Assembly (NCBI RefSeq): GCF_030815485.1
Contig: NZ_JAUSWV010000002.1
Location: 6,882,001-6,946,000, forward strand
Direction: 5' to 3'
From: Streptomyces rishiriensis
GTDB taxonomy: Bacteria; Actinomycetota; Actinomycetes; Streptomycetales; Streptomycetaceae
Length of the DNA stretch: 64,000 bases
The position numbers and the translations under genes are program-made. Each line of letters opens with the position of its first letter. The first letter of the stretch is position 1. Positions 52,638 to 60,897 of this stretch are shown piece by piece. Under the pieces are notes generated by a model. The model saw nothing but the letters and a program-made list of their open reading frames with translations. It was not told the DNA's origin and did no database searches.

Positions 52638-54110
52638 ATGCACGCAACCCGCCGACTGGCCACCATCGTCGTGGGCGCGACGCTGCTCCTCGGCAGTGTC
52701 TCGGGCCCGGCCGCATCGCAGTCCGCGGACAGCGGAAGGACGGGCAACGGGAAGGGAAACACCGAAAGAGGAGACAGCGAGAAGGGAAACAGCGGTAAGG
52801 GAAACAGCGGTAAGGGAAACAGCGGTAAGGGAAACAGCGGTAAGGGAAACAGCGGTAAACGGGTGCTGGTCTTTTCCAAGACGGCTGGCTTCCGGCACGA
52901 CTCGATCCCGGACGGCGTCGCGGCGGTACGGGAGCTCGGCACGGCGGGCGGTTTCGGAGTCGACGCCACCGAGGACGCGGGCGCGTTCACGCCGGGGAAC
53001 CTGCGGCGCTACGACGCCGTCGTCTTCCTGTCGACGACCGGCGATGTCCTGGACGCCGCCCAGCAGTCCGCCTTCGAGGGCTACATCCGGCACGGCGGCG
53101 GCTATGTCGGGGTCCACGCGGCGGCAGACACCGAGTACGACTGGGAGTTCTACGGTGGCCTCGCCGGCGCCTGGTTCCGGTCGCACCCGGCGATCCAGCC
53201 GGCGACGATCGACGTCGAGGACCGGGCGCACCCGGCGACCTCGGGACTCGCCCGCACCTGGAACCGCACCGACGAGTGGTACAACTACCGCTCCGACCCG
53301 CGCGAGCGGGCCCATGTCCTGGCCTCGCTCGACGAGCGGTCGTACACGGGCGGCACCATGAACGGCGACCACCCGATCGCCTGGTGCCAGGACTACCGGG
53401 GCGGCCGCGCCTTCTACACCGGCGGTGGACACACCGAGGAGTCCTACGCGGATCCCGCGTTCCGTACACACCTGTTGGGCGGGATCCTGTATGCGGCCGG
53501 CGATGTGCAGGCCGACTGTCGACCGGAGAACGGATACCGTCCGCTCTTCGACGGCACGTCTCTGGACGGCTGGCAACAGGCGGGACCCGGCTCCTTCACC
53601 CTCTCCGACGACGGCACGCTGACGTCGACGGGCGGGATGGGTCTGCTCTGGTATGCCGGCAGCAGCTTCGGGGCGTACTCCCTGAAGCTCGACTGGAGGA
53701 CCACAGCAGCCGGGCCGAGCGACCCCGGCGACGACAACTCGGGTGTGTTCGTGGGCTTCCCGCCGTCGGACGACCCGTGGTCCGCCGTGGACAACGGCTA
53801 CGAGATCCAGATCGACGCCACCGACGTCCCCGAGAAGACCACCGGCTCGGTCTACGGCTTCCGGTCCGCCGACCTGAAGAAGCGGGACCGCGCGCTGAAT
53901 CCGCCGGGGGAATGGAACACGTACGAGATCCGGGTGGAGGGTGAACGCCTGCGCGTCTGGCTCAACGGCGTGAAGATCAACGACTTCACCAACACCGACC
54001 CGGCGCGGAGTCTGCGCGACGGACACCTCGGCCTGCAGAACCACGGAACCGACGACCAGGTGTCCTTCCGCGACGTCCGGATCAAGGAACTGCCCGTCCT
54101 GGGCGACTGA
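52638..54110 (+). CDS. Secreted ThuA-domain protein fused to DUF1080 (3-keto-disaccharide hydrolase-like)
   Basis: The 490-residue protein starts at ATG 52638 (GTG 52635 also possible) after GAGAGGAG. A signal peptide (1-28, ending AASQ) is followed by a low-complexity linker with five GNSGK repeats. The ThuA/trehalose-utilisation domain starts at about residue 75 (RVLVFSKTAGFRHDSIPDGV, GGGYVGVHAAADTEYDW, GDHPIAWCQDYRGGRAFYTGGGH). DUF1080 begins near residue 297 (YRPLFDGTSLDGWQQ, DNSGVFVGF, YEIQIDATD, WNTYEIRVEGERLRVWLNGV). DUF1080 proteins include 3-keto-glycoside hydrolases. The pairing with a dehydrogenase suggests extracellular 3-keto-glycoside cleavage. A hairpin follows. Confidence 0.92.
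   Translation: MHATRRLATIVVGATLLLGSVSGPAASQSADSGRTGNGKGNTERGDSEKGNSGKGNSGKGNSGKGNSGKGNSGKRVLVFSKTAGFRHDSIPDGVAAVRELGTAGGFGVDATEDAGAFTPGNLRRYDAVVFLSTTGDVLDAAQQSAFEGYIRHGGGYVGVHAAADTEYDWEFYGGLAGAWFRSHPAIQPATIDVEDRAHPATSGLARTWNRTDEWYNYRSDPRERAHVLASLDERSYTGGTMNGDHPIAWCQDYRGGRAFYTGGGHTEESYADPAFRTHLLGGILYAAGDVQADCRPENGYRPLFDGTSLDGWQQAGPGSFTLSDDGTLTSTGGMGLLWYAGSSFGAYSLKLDWRTTAAGPSDPGDDNSGVFVGFPPSDDPWSAVDNGYEIQIDATDVPEKTTGSVYGFRSADLKKRDRALNPPGEWNTYEIRVEGERLRVWLNGVKINDFTNTDPARSLRDGHLGLQNHGTDDQVSFRDVRIKELPVLGD
52785..52858 (+). repeat. Five 15-bp coding repeats for GNSGK
   Basis: Five nearly perfect head-to-tail copies of GGAAACAGCGGTAAG, A-rich against the genome background, encode the linker between signal peptide and ThuA domain. 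Such perfect repeats suggest recent expansion and probable length variation among strains. Confidence 0.9.
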
Positions 54111-54115
54111 ACGGC

Positions 54116-54147
54116 GGCGGGCGGGGGACGCCGGACCCCCGCCCGCC
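54116..54147. terminator. Hairpin after the ThuA-DUF1080 gene
   Basis: Arms GGCGGGCGGGGG (54116-54127) and CCCCCGCCCGCC (54136-54147), 8-nt loop. It separates the sugar-oxidation genes from the ebo-like operon that begins at 54263. Confidence 0.75.
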
Positions 54148-54262
54148 GTCACCACCCCGACCTGTCGCCGCGCCCGACTTCATCTCGCCGGGTGAGGCCG
54201 TTCGTCCTCTCCTTTCTTCCCGCCTCGTTCTCCGGGGTCTGCGCACGACAAGGAGGCTGCCC

Positions 54263-55468
54263 ATGTCCGCGTTCCTTTCCCATCCCCCGAGCGTCGGCGT
54301 CTGGCTGATCGGGGCCCGCGGTTCCGTGGCCACCACCGTGGTCGCGGGATGCGCCGCCGTCACGGCCGGTCTGCACCCGCCGACGGGCCTGGTCACCGAG
54401 ACGCCCGCGTTCGCCGACTGCGGCTTGCCCTCCCTGTCCGCTCTCGTCTTCGGCGGACACGACACGACCGGCTGCCCGCTGCCCAAACGCGCCGAGCAAC
54501 TCGCGGCCGGCGGAGTCCTCCCGGCGGGCCTCCCCTCGGCGATCGAGGCCGAACTGGACGCCGCCGAGCGGGAGATCAGGCCCGGAGGCCCTGGTCCGGG
54601 AGACACCCGTAGCGACGAGCGGTTGATCAGTGAGTTCGCCGCCGACATCAGCGACTTCGTACGCCGGTGCGGGCTCGCGCGGGCGGTGGTGGTGAACGTG
54701 GCCTCGACCGAACCGGCGGCGACCGGTTCCGCGCTGCCGCCGAGCTCCCTCTACGCGGCCGCGGCCCTGCGGGCAGGCTGCCCGTACGTGAACTTCACCC
54801 CGTCCACGGGGTTGCACCACCCCGCGCTGGCGGCCGTGGCGGAGTCGAGCGGGCTGCCGTACGCCGGCCGTGACGGCAAGACGGGGCAGACCCTGCTGCG
54901 TTCCGTCCTGGGGCCGATGTTCACCCAGCGGGCACTCGCCGTGCGGGCCTGGTCCGGTACCAATCTTCTGGGCGGCGGTGACGGAGCCGCCCTGGCCGAC
55001 CCGGCGGCCGCCGAGGCGAAGAACGCGGGCAAGGAACGGGTTCTCGCCGACACCCTCGGCGGCACTCCCGAGGGCCAGGTCCATATCGACGACGTCCCGG
55101 CACTGGGGGACTGGAAGACCGCCTGGGACCACGTGGCCTTCGACGGCTTCCTGGGCGCCCGCATGATCCTCCAGACCATCTGGCAGGGCTGCGACTCCGC
55201 GCTCGCGGCGCCCCTCGTCCTCGACCTGGCCCGCCTCACCGCCCGGGCCCACGAGGTCGGCCTGTCCGGCCCGCTGAGTGAACTCGCCTTCTTCTTCAAG
55301 GACCCCGTGGGCGACGCGCCGTCGGCCTTGGCGGAGCAGCACGCGCAACTGGGGCGGCTCGCCCGCCGGCTGAGCGGCGGTGGTGGCGCGACGGGCTGCG
55401 CCGGCGAACGGGCCACCCCCGGGGCGCCGGGCGATCTCGCGACGAACCCAGGCGAGGAAACGCGATGA
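54263..55468 (+). CDS. Myo-inositol-3-phosphate synthase-like (Ino1 family) sugar-phosphate cyclase
   Basis: The 401-residue protein starts at ATG 54263 after AAGGAGG (54249-54255). The NAD-binding motif is WLIGARGSVATTVVAG. Further Ino1 blocks are NVASTEPAA, YVNFTPSTG, AGRDGKTGQTLLRSVLGPMF with the conserved Lys, WSGTNLLGGGDGAALADPAA, NAGKERVL and AFDGFLGARMILQTIWQGCDSALAAPLVLDL. Ino1 cyclises glucose 6-phosphate to inositol 3-phosphate. It opens a run of genes matching the ebo cluster and overlaps the eboC-like start by ATGA. Its C-terminus (about 370-401) is a low-complexity tail. In known ebo clusters the cyclase slot holds EboD, a different (dehydroquinate-synthase-like) cyclase. Confidence 0.9.
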   Translation: MSAFLSHPPSVGVWLIGARGSVATTVVAGCAAVTAGLHPPTGLVTETPAFADCGLPSLSALVFGGHDTTGCPLPKRAEQLAAGGVLPAGLPSAIEAELDAAEREIRPGGPGPGDTRSDERLISEFAADISDFVRRCGLARAVVVNVASTEPAATGSALPPSSLYAAAALRAGCPYVNFTPSTGLHHPALAAVAESSGLPYAGRDGKTGQTLLRSVLGPMFTQRALAVRAWSGTNLLGGGDGAALADPAAAEAKNAGKERVLADTLGGTPEGQVHIDDVPALGDWKTAWDHVAFDGFLGARMILQTIWQGCDSALAAPLVLDLARLTARAHEVGLSGPLSELAFFFKDPVGDAPSALAEQHAQLGRLARRLSGGGGATGCAGERATPGAPGDLATNPGEETR

Positions 55469-56793
55469 GCGGGGGCGATGTGGTGCGTGGACCGGAGGGA
55501 CGAGCGACCGCTGCGCCCACCACACCCACCACGCCGAGCGGGTGGACGACTTCGCGGGCCGGTGCGTCGGATCGGACGGTAGCGACCGCGGAGGCCCGTA
55601 CATCACCCCGGACGGTAGCGGCCGCGGAGGCCTGTACATCACCCCGGACGGTAGCGGCCGCGGAGACGGATACGTCGGCCCGGACGGCACCGACTGCGGA
55701 GGCCGGTACGTCGAGCCGAGGAGTGGCTGCGGAGTTGCGTACGTTGGACGGGTGGGCTGCGGCGGACGGGTCGGCGGGTGCGGCGGGCGCCGCCTCGGAG
55801 AGGAACCGCCCTCGCTTGCGGGCCTGGGCCGAACTGCTGCGGTTGCCCGCCCTCTTCACCGTCCCCGGCGACGCGCTGGCGGGCGCCGCCGCCCTCTCCG
55901 CGCGCCCCGACCGCCGCACCCTGCTCGCCATCGATTCCTCCCTCTGTCTGTACGAGGCCGGCATGGTCCTCAACGACTGGGCGGACCGCACGGAGGACGC
56001 CGCCGAACGCCCCCACCGTCCCCTTCCCTCCGGCCGAGTGGCCCCCGCCGCCGCCTTCACCGCGGCCTGCGCCTTCACCGCCGCCGGTCTCGTCCTGGCG
56101 AACCGGGCGGGCCGCCCGGCCCTGGCGGTCGCTGCTCCGCTCGCGGCCACCGTCTGGTCCTACGACCTGGCCCTGAAGCACACGCCCGCGGGACCGTTCG
56201 CGATGGCCGCCGCCCGTGGCCTGGACCTGCTCCTCGGCGCCGCGGCCACCGCGGGACGTACACGTGCGGCCGTTCCCTCCGCTGCGCTCCTGGCCACGCA
56301 CACGCTCGCGGTCACCAACCTGTCCCGCCAGGAGACCCGCGAGGGCACGCCGACGGCGGCCCTGGCAGCGCTGGCCACGACAGGTGCGCTGACCTGGTGG
56401 CTGCAGCGCCGGCCGACGTCCGCTCCACCACCGGACCGACGGTCACCTGACGGCCGGTTACCCGCTCATCGTGGGAGGCCAGGGCCAGGGCCACGGGCAG
56501 GATCAGGGCCACGGGCAGGATCAGGTGCCGCGCTCCGCTTGTCCGCGTCGCTGACCGCAGCGCTCGCCTCCGCCTACGCCACCACCACGGCCCGTTCCTA
56601 CCTGCGCGCTTCGCTCAACCCGTCCCCTCCTCTCACCCAACAAGCCGTCGGCGCCGGCATCCGCGGCACCGTTCCCCTCCAGGCCGCTCTCATCGCCCGT
56701 TCCGGAGCGCCCGCCGCCACCGCCACCGCGCTGCTCACCGCCGCTCTGGCACCGGTCGCCCGGAGACTCGCCAGGCGGGTGAGCATCACATGA
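55465..56793 (+). CDS. UbiA-family prenyltransferase, EboC-like
   Basis: The 442-residue protein starts at ATG 55465 (GAGGAAA upstream, ATGA overlap with ino1-like). Residues 1-118 are a low-complexity Ala/Thr/Arg-rich extension including four 12-residue repeats. The membrane domain begins near residue 120 (RAWAELLRLPALFTVPGDAL). The first Asp-rich motif is NDWADRTED (170-178), followed by ERPHRPLPSGRV, as in EboC and other UbiA proteins. The second Asp-rich motif is weak (SRQETREGTPTAAL). A low-complexity loop with GPRAGSGPRAGSG lies near 340. It would transfer a prenyl group to a polar acceptor at the membrane; the acceptor is unknown. Confidence 0.87.
   Translation: MSGGDVVRGPEGRATAAPTTPTTPSGWTTSRAGASDRTVATAEARTSPRTVAAAEACTSPRTVAAAETDTSARTAPTAEAGTSSRGVAAELRTLDGWAAADGSAGAAGAASERNRPRLRAWAELLRLPALFTVPGDALAGAAALSARPDRRTLLAIDSSLCLYEAGMVLNDWADRTEDAAERPHRPLPSGRVAPAAAFTAACAFTAAGLVLANRAGRPALAVAAPLAATVWSYDLALKHTPAGPFAMAAARGLDLLLGAAATAGRTRAAVPSAALLATHTLAVTNLSRQETREGTPTAALAALATTGALTWWLQRRPTSAPPPDRRSPDGRLPAHRGRPGPGPRAGSGPRAGSGAALRLSASLTAALASAYATTTARSYLRASLNPSPPLTQQAVGAGIRGTVPLQAALIARSGAPAATATALLTAALAPVARRLARRVSIT
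55572..55715 (+). repeat. Four 36-bp coding repeats in the eboC-like N-terminus
   Basis: Units 55572-55607, 55608-55643, 55644-55679 and 55680-55715 are aligned in frame and encode (S/P)xRTVAxAExxTS-type 12-mers. Units two and three differ by few bases, indicating recent duplication. Confidence 0.85.
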
Positions 56794-58103
56794 ACCTCGG
56801 ACGCACGAGCCACGGCCACGGCTCTGACGAGCCCGACCGGCCAGACGGGTCCGTACGGTCTGACGGGTCCGACGAGGAGACCCCGCTCGCGATCACCGCA
56901 GGGCGACGGCCGTCGTTGCGGCCAGGCTTCCCTCCACCCCTGCCCTCGCCCTCGTTCCGCTTCGGCTACGGCACGAACGGCCTCGCCGATCTCCGCCTGG
57001 ACGACGCCCTCGCCCTGCTCGCCGACCTCGGCTACGACGGCGTCGGACTGACGCTCGACCACATGCACCTCGACCCGTTCGCCCCGGATCTCGCCGTCCG
57101 TGTCCGACACATAGCGCGGCGACTGGACGCCCTCGGGCTGGACGTCACGATCGAGACCGGAGCCCGCTACGTCCTGGACCCGCGCCGCAAGCACGGGCCC
57201 TCCCTCCTGGATCCGGAGCCCGACGGCCGCGCCCGCCGCGTCGACCTGCTGCTGCGCGCCGTCCGGATCGCCGCTGACCTCGGGGCGCACGCCGTCCACT
57301 GCTTCAGTGGAACGCTCCCGCCCGGCACTGCGCCGGAGACCGGTTGGCAGCGCCTCGCCGAGACTCTCGCCCCTGTCCTGGACGCCGCCGCGTCCGCCGG
57401 GATCCCCCTCGCCATCGAACCCGAACCCGGTCACCTCCTGGCGACCCTCGCCGACTTCCACCGGCTCCGCCGCGCCCTGGACGACCCGGCGCCGCTCGGC
57501 CTCACTCTCGACATCGGCCACTGCCAGTGTCTCGAGCCGCTCCCGCCCGCCGACTGCGTACGCGCCGCGGCCCCCTGGCTGCGTCACGTCCAGATCGAGG
57601 ACATGCGCCGAGACGTCCACGAACACCTTCCCTTCGGGGACGGCGAGATCGACTTCCCACCTGTTCTCGCCGCTCTCGCCGACACCGGCTACCGGGGGCT
57701 GGCAGTGGTCGAACTGCCCCGCCACTCCCACGCGGGCCCCCACTACGCCGAAGCCTCCCTCCCGTTCCTCCGCCGTGCGGCGGCATCCGCTCAACTCGCC
57801 GGCCCCCGTACCGACACCGGCCCCCGCATGCGCGCCGACACCCGCACCCGCACCGGCTCTGACCACGTCATGTCGAAGTCGCCCTCCTCCCCGGTCCTGA
57901 CCGCTCGCCACGCCGTCGGCCCGACCGTCCGCGCGCCCGCCGCCCCGCCCGCCGCCCCGCCCGCCGACCTTGCCGTCGGTCCTCCCGACCGACAGCTGGA
58001 CCCTGCCGTCACTTCCCTCCCTTGCCGCCCGTCCAGGGCGGCGAACCTGCCCGTCGTGCCACCCGGCGAGCCCTCCGCCACCCCGGAAGGGAGCACCCCA
58101 TGA
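56790..58103 (+). CDS. TIM-barrel sugar phosphate isomerase/epimerase in the ebo-like operon
   Basis: The 437-residue protein overlaps both neighbours by ATGA. Residues 1-55 are polar low-complexity. The barrel (about 55-335) has FRFGYGTNGLADLRLDDALALLADLGYDGVGLTLDH, VTIETGARYVLDP, LAIEPEPGHLL, LTLDIGHCQCLEP, HVQIEDMRRDVHEHLPFGDG and LAVVELPRHSH, giving Glu, Asp, His and Glu metal ligands. The C-terminal 100 residues are Pro/Ala-rich tail. The standard ebo cluster has EboE as its TIM barrel, and an EboE-like protein is also present here, so this is an additional isomerase. Its substrate may be the cyclitol phosphate made by the ino1-like gene or a precursor of it; that is inference. Confidence 0.87.
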   Translation: MNLGRTSHGHGSDEPDRPDGSVRSDGSDEETPLAITAGRRPSLRPGFPPPLPSPSFRFGYGTNGLADLRLDDALALLADLGYDGVGLTLDHMHLDPFAPDLAVRVRHIARRLDALGLDVTIETGARYVLDPRRKHGPSLLDPEPDGRARRVDLLLRAVRIAADLGAHAVHCFSGTLPPGTAPETGWQRLAETLAPVLDAAASAGIPLAIEPEPGHLLATLADFHRLRRALDDPAPLGLTLDIGHCQCLEPLPPADCVRAAAPWLRHVQIEDMRRDVHEHLPFGDGEIDFPPVLAALADTGYRGLAVVELPRHSHAGPHYAEASLPFLRRAAASAQLAGPRTDTGPRMRADTRTRTGSDHVMSKSPSSPVLTARHAVGPTVRAPAAPPAAPPADLAVGPPDRQLDPAVTSLPCRPSRAANLPVVPPGEPSATPEGSTP

Positions 58104-58876
58104 CCCACCGCGACGTCGCACCGGTGACCCCGGAAGCGGAACGCGCGGGCACCACCCCGGCCCGCGCTCCCCTCGACGTCCTGCGCAGCCATCTCGACAC
58201 GCACCTGGAGGCGACCGCGCGCGTCTGGTTCCACCGGGCTCTCGCCGAGGCCGCGGCCCACCCCGGTACTCATGGCCCCATCTCGGTGTGGGAGCTGCGC
58301 CTCGCCGAAGCCGGGCGCCGTTGCGGCAGCCGTTACGCCGACGCCGCCCGCGTGCTCATCCTCCACGCGGCCCGCGCAGACCCGGAGTCCCTGGCCCGCG
58401 TGTACTTCCAGGGCACGGCCGAGGAACGTCGCGCGGTCCTGCACGCGTTGCCCCACCTCGTGTCCGGCCCCGAGGCCCTCCCGCTGGTCGAGGACGCCCT
58501 GCGCACCCATGACACCCGGCTCCTCGCGGCCGCCGTCGGCCCTTATGCCGCTCGCCATCTCGACGCGCATGCCTGGCGTCACGCCGTCCTGAAGTGCCTT
58601 TTCACCGGAGTGCCCGTCGCCGAGGTGGCGGGCCTCGAGCAGCGCGCCCGCGCCGACGCCGAACTGGCCCGCATGCTCGGCGACTACGCCGCCGAACGCA
58701 CCTCCGCCGGCCGCCCCGTACCCGGCGATCTGCGACGCGTGCAGATTCTGGCCGATCCGACGGCTCCGCCCTCGACGGATCCGGGCGCAGCCGCCCCGGA
58801 TCGCCACCGCACGGACCTTTCCGGCCCGGGCAGCTCCCACCGCCGCCCGGCCCGCCCCCACGGCAAGGAGTCCTGA
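58100..58876 (+). CDS. EboA domain-containing protein
   Basis: The 258-residue protein starts at ATG 58100 (ATGA overlap with the TIM-barrel gene; GGAAGGGAG upstream). It matches the EboA pattern: an N-terminal helix DVLRSHLDTHLEATARVWFHRALAEA, then AARVLILHAARADPESLARVYFQGTAEERRAVLHALPHL, LVEDALRTHDTRLLAAAVGPYAARHLDAHAWRHAVLKCLFTGVPVAEVAGLEQR. The protein is all-helical, HEAT-like in appearance, with no catalytic motif. The C-terminal 40 residues are low-complexity. EboA is part of the ebo cluster implicated in moving metabolite precursors to the periplasm in cyanobacteria. It overlaps the TatD-like gene at 58874-58876. Confidence 0.88.
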   Translation: MTHRDVAPVTPEAERAGTTPARAPLDVLRSHLDTHLEATARVWFHRALAEAAAHPGTHGPISVWELRLAEAGRRCGSRYADAARVLILHAARADPESLARVYFQGTAEERRAVLHALPHLVSGPEALPLVEDALRTHDTRLLAAAVGPYAARHLDAHAWRHAVLKCLFTGVPVAEVAGLEQRARADAELARMLGDYAAERTSAGRPVPGDLRRVQILADPTAPPSTDPGAAAPDRHRTDLSGPGSSHRRPARPHGKES

Positions 58877-59724
58877 TGCGCATCTTCGACCCCCACATCC
58901 ACATGACCTCGCGCACGACCGACGATTACGAGGCGATGCGCGAGGCCGGCGTCCGCGCCGTCGTCGAGCCGTCCTTCTGGCTGGGGCAGCCGCGTACCTC
59001 GACCGCCTCCTTCCTCGACTACTTCGACTCCCTTCTCGGCTGGGAACCCTTCCGGGCCGCGCAATACGGCATCGCCCACCACTGCGCGCTCGCCCTGAAC
59101 CCCAAGGAGGCCAACGACCCGCGCTGCACCCCCGTCCTGGAGGAGTTGCCGCGCTATCTCGTCAAGGACCACGTCGTGGCCGTCGGCGAGATCGGCTACG
59201 ACTCGATGACCCCGGCCGAGGACACCGCCCTGGCCGCACAGCTCCAGCTGGCCGCCGACCACGCCCTGCCGGCCCTGGTGCACACCCCGCACCGCGACAA
59301 GCTCGCCGGGCTGCGCCGCACCCTCGACGTCGTCCGTGAATCCGCCCTGCCGCCGGACCGGGTGCTGCTCGACCATCTCAACGAGACCACCGTGAAGGAG
59401 GCGAAGGACGCCGGCGTCTGGCTGGGCTTCTCCGTCTATCCCGACACCAAGATGGACGAGACGCGCATGATCGGGATCCTCCGCCTGTACGGGCCGGAGA
59501 ACGTCCTCGTGAACTCCGCGGCGGACTGGGGCAGGAGCGACCCGCTCAAGACCCGGCGGGTCGCCGACCTGATGCTCGCGGAGGGCTTCGCCGAGGACGA
59601 GGTCGATCTCGTCCTGTGGCGCAACCCCGTCGCCTTCTACGGTCTCAGCGGCCGCCTCGCCCTCGAGACGAGGGTCCCCGACCCCACCCACGAGGGCAAT
59701 TCCATCCTGCGCGGCGGGGAGTGA
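58876..59724 (+). CDS. TatD-family metal-dependent hydrolase, EboB-like
   Basis: The 282-residue protein starts at ATG 58876, sharing the A of the upstream TGA. The metal site is complete: His7 and His9 (FDPHIHMTSR), Glu in AVGEIGYDSM, His in ALVHTPHRDK, His in LLDHLNETT and Asp in NSAADWGRSDPLK. EboB proteins of the ebo cluster have this TatD/amidohydrolase form with an unusual FWLGQPRTS segment. The natural substrate is unknown. It lies three bases before the eboE-like gene, so all are clearly one operon. Confidence 0.88.
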   Translation: MRIFDPHIHMTSRTTDDYEAMREAGVRAVVEPSFWLGQPRTSTASFLDYFDSLLGWEPFRAAQYGIAHHCALALNPKEANDPRCTPVLEELPRYLVKDHVVAVGEIGYDSMTPAEDTALAAQLQLAADHALPALVHTPHRDKLAGLRRTLDVVRESALPPDRVLLDHLNETTVKEAKDAGVWLGFSVYPDTKMDETRMIGILRLYGPENVLVNSAADWGRSDPLKTRRVADLMLAEGFAEDEVDLVLWRNPVAFYGLSGRLALETRVPDPTHEGNSILRGGE

Positions 59725-59727
59725 GCG

Positions 59728-60897
59728 ATGCGCTTCCGTCACCCCGACGGCACCACCGTTCACCTCGCCTACTGCACCAACGTCCACCCCGCCGAAACCC
59801 TCGACGGAGTCCTCGCGCAACTGCGCGACCACTGCGAACCCGTCCGGCGCCGCCTCGGCCGCGACCGGCTCGGCATCGGCCTGTGGCTCGCCGGGGAGGC
59901 CGCCCGCGCCCTCGACACCGACCCGTCGGCCCTGCGCGGCCTGCGCGCCGCACTCGACCGGCGCGGTCTCGAGGTCGTCACCCTGAACGGCTTCCCGTAC
60001 GAGGGATTCGGCGCCGACGAGGTCAAGTACCGCGTCTACAAGCCCGATTGGGCCGACGGGGAACGCCTCGCGTTCACCACCGCGCTGGCCCGTGTCCTTG
60101 CCGGACTGCTGCCCGACGATGTCACCGAAGGCAGCATCTCCACCCTTCCGCTGGGCTGGCGCACCGCTTGGAACGAGGCGCGCGCCGCGACGGCCCACTC
60201 CGCCCTGCGCACGCTCGCCGAGCGCCTGGACGCGCTGGAGGAACTGACCGGGCGCTCCATCCGAGTCGGACTGGAACCGGAGCCCGGCTGCATCGTCGAG
60301 ACCACCGCCGACGCCCTCGCGCCGCTCGCGGCCGTCGGCCACCCCCGTATCGGTGTCTGTGTCGACACCTGCCATCTCGCCACCTCCTTCGAAGACCCGG
60401 ACTCTGCCCTGGACGCACTCGCCGAAGCACGTGTCCCCGTCGTCAAATCCCAGCTGTCGGTCGCCCTGCACGCCGAACACCCCCGTCTGGCCGCCGTCCG
60501 CGAAGCCCTCTCCGCGTTCGACGAACCCCGCTTCCTGCACCAGACCCGCACCCTCACCGCCAGCGGCCTGCACGGCACCGACGACCTCGACGAGGCGCTC
60601 ACCGGCTCGGCTCTGCCCGACACCGGGCCCTGGCGCGCCCACTTCCACGTCCCGCTGCACGCGGCCCCCGCCGCGCCCCTCACCTCCACCCTTCCCGTGC
60701 TGAAAGCCGCGCTGACCCGCCTGGTCGGTGGTCCGCACCCGCTGACCCGGCACCTGGAGGTCGAGACCTACACCTGGCAGGCCCTCCCGCCCGAGCTGCG
60801 GCCCCGTGTCCGCGCCCAGCTTGCCGACGGCATCGCCGCCGAACTCGTCCTGGCACGCGACCTCTTGACCGATCTCGGACTCAAGGAGCTCCCATGA
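59728..60897 (+). CDS. EboE-like metabolite traffic protein (xylose isomerase-like TIM barrel)
   Basis: The 389-residue protein starts at ATG 59728. EboE hallmarks are HLAYCTNVHPAETLDGVLAQL, LGIGLWLAGEAARAL, EVVTLNGFPYEGFGADEVKYRVYKPDW, STLPLGWRTAW, GLEPEPGCIVETT, VCVDTCHLATSFEDP and HLEVETYTWQALP. The barrel keeps Glu/Asp/His side chains typical of isomerases, but EboE has no known reaction; in cyanobacteria the cluster is needed for a pigment precursor to reach the periplasm. The stop overlaps the eboF-like start by ATGA (60894-60897). Confidence 0.9.
   Translation: MRFRHPDGTTVHLAYCTNVHPAETLDGVLAQLRDHCEPVRRRLGRDRLGIGLWLAGEAARALDTDPSALRGLRAALDRRGLEVVTLNGFPYEGFGADEVKYRVYKPDWADGERLAFTTALARVLAGLLPDDVTEGSISTLPLGWRTAWNEARAATAHSALRTLAERLDALEELTGRSIRVGLEPEPGCIVETTADALAPLAAVGHPRIGVCVDTCHLATSFEDPDSALDALAEARVPVVKSQLSVALHAEHPRLAAVREALSAFDEPRFLHQTRTLTASGLHGTDDLDEALTGSALPDTGPWRAHFHVPLHAAPAAPLTSTLPVLKAALTRLVGGPHPLTRHLEVETYTWQALPPELRPRVRAQLADGIAAELVLARDLLTDLGLKELP

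Noticed and set aside
54263..55468. Classical myo-inositol catabolism (iol) locus
   Set aside because: No IolB, IolC, IolD or IolE set is present. The neighbours match ebo proteins, and Ino1 is biosynthetic.
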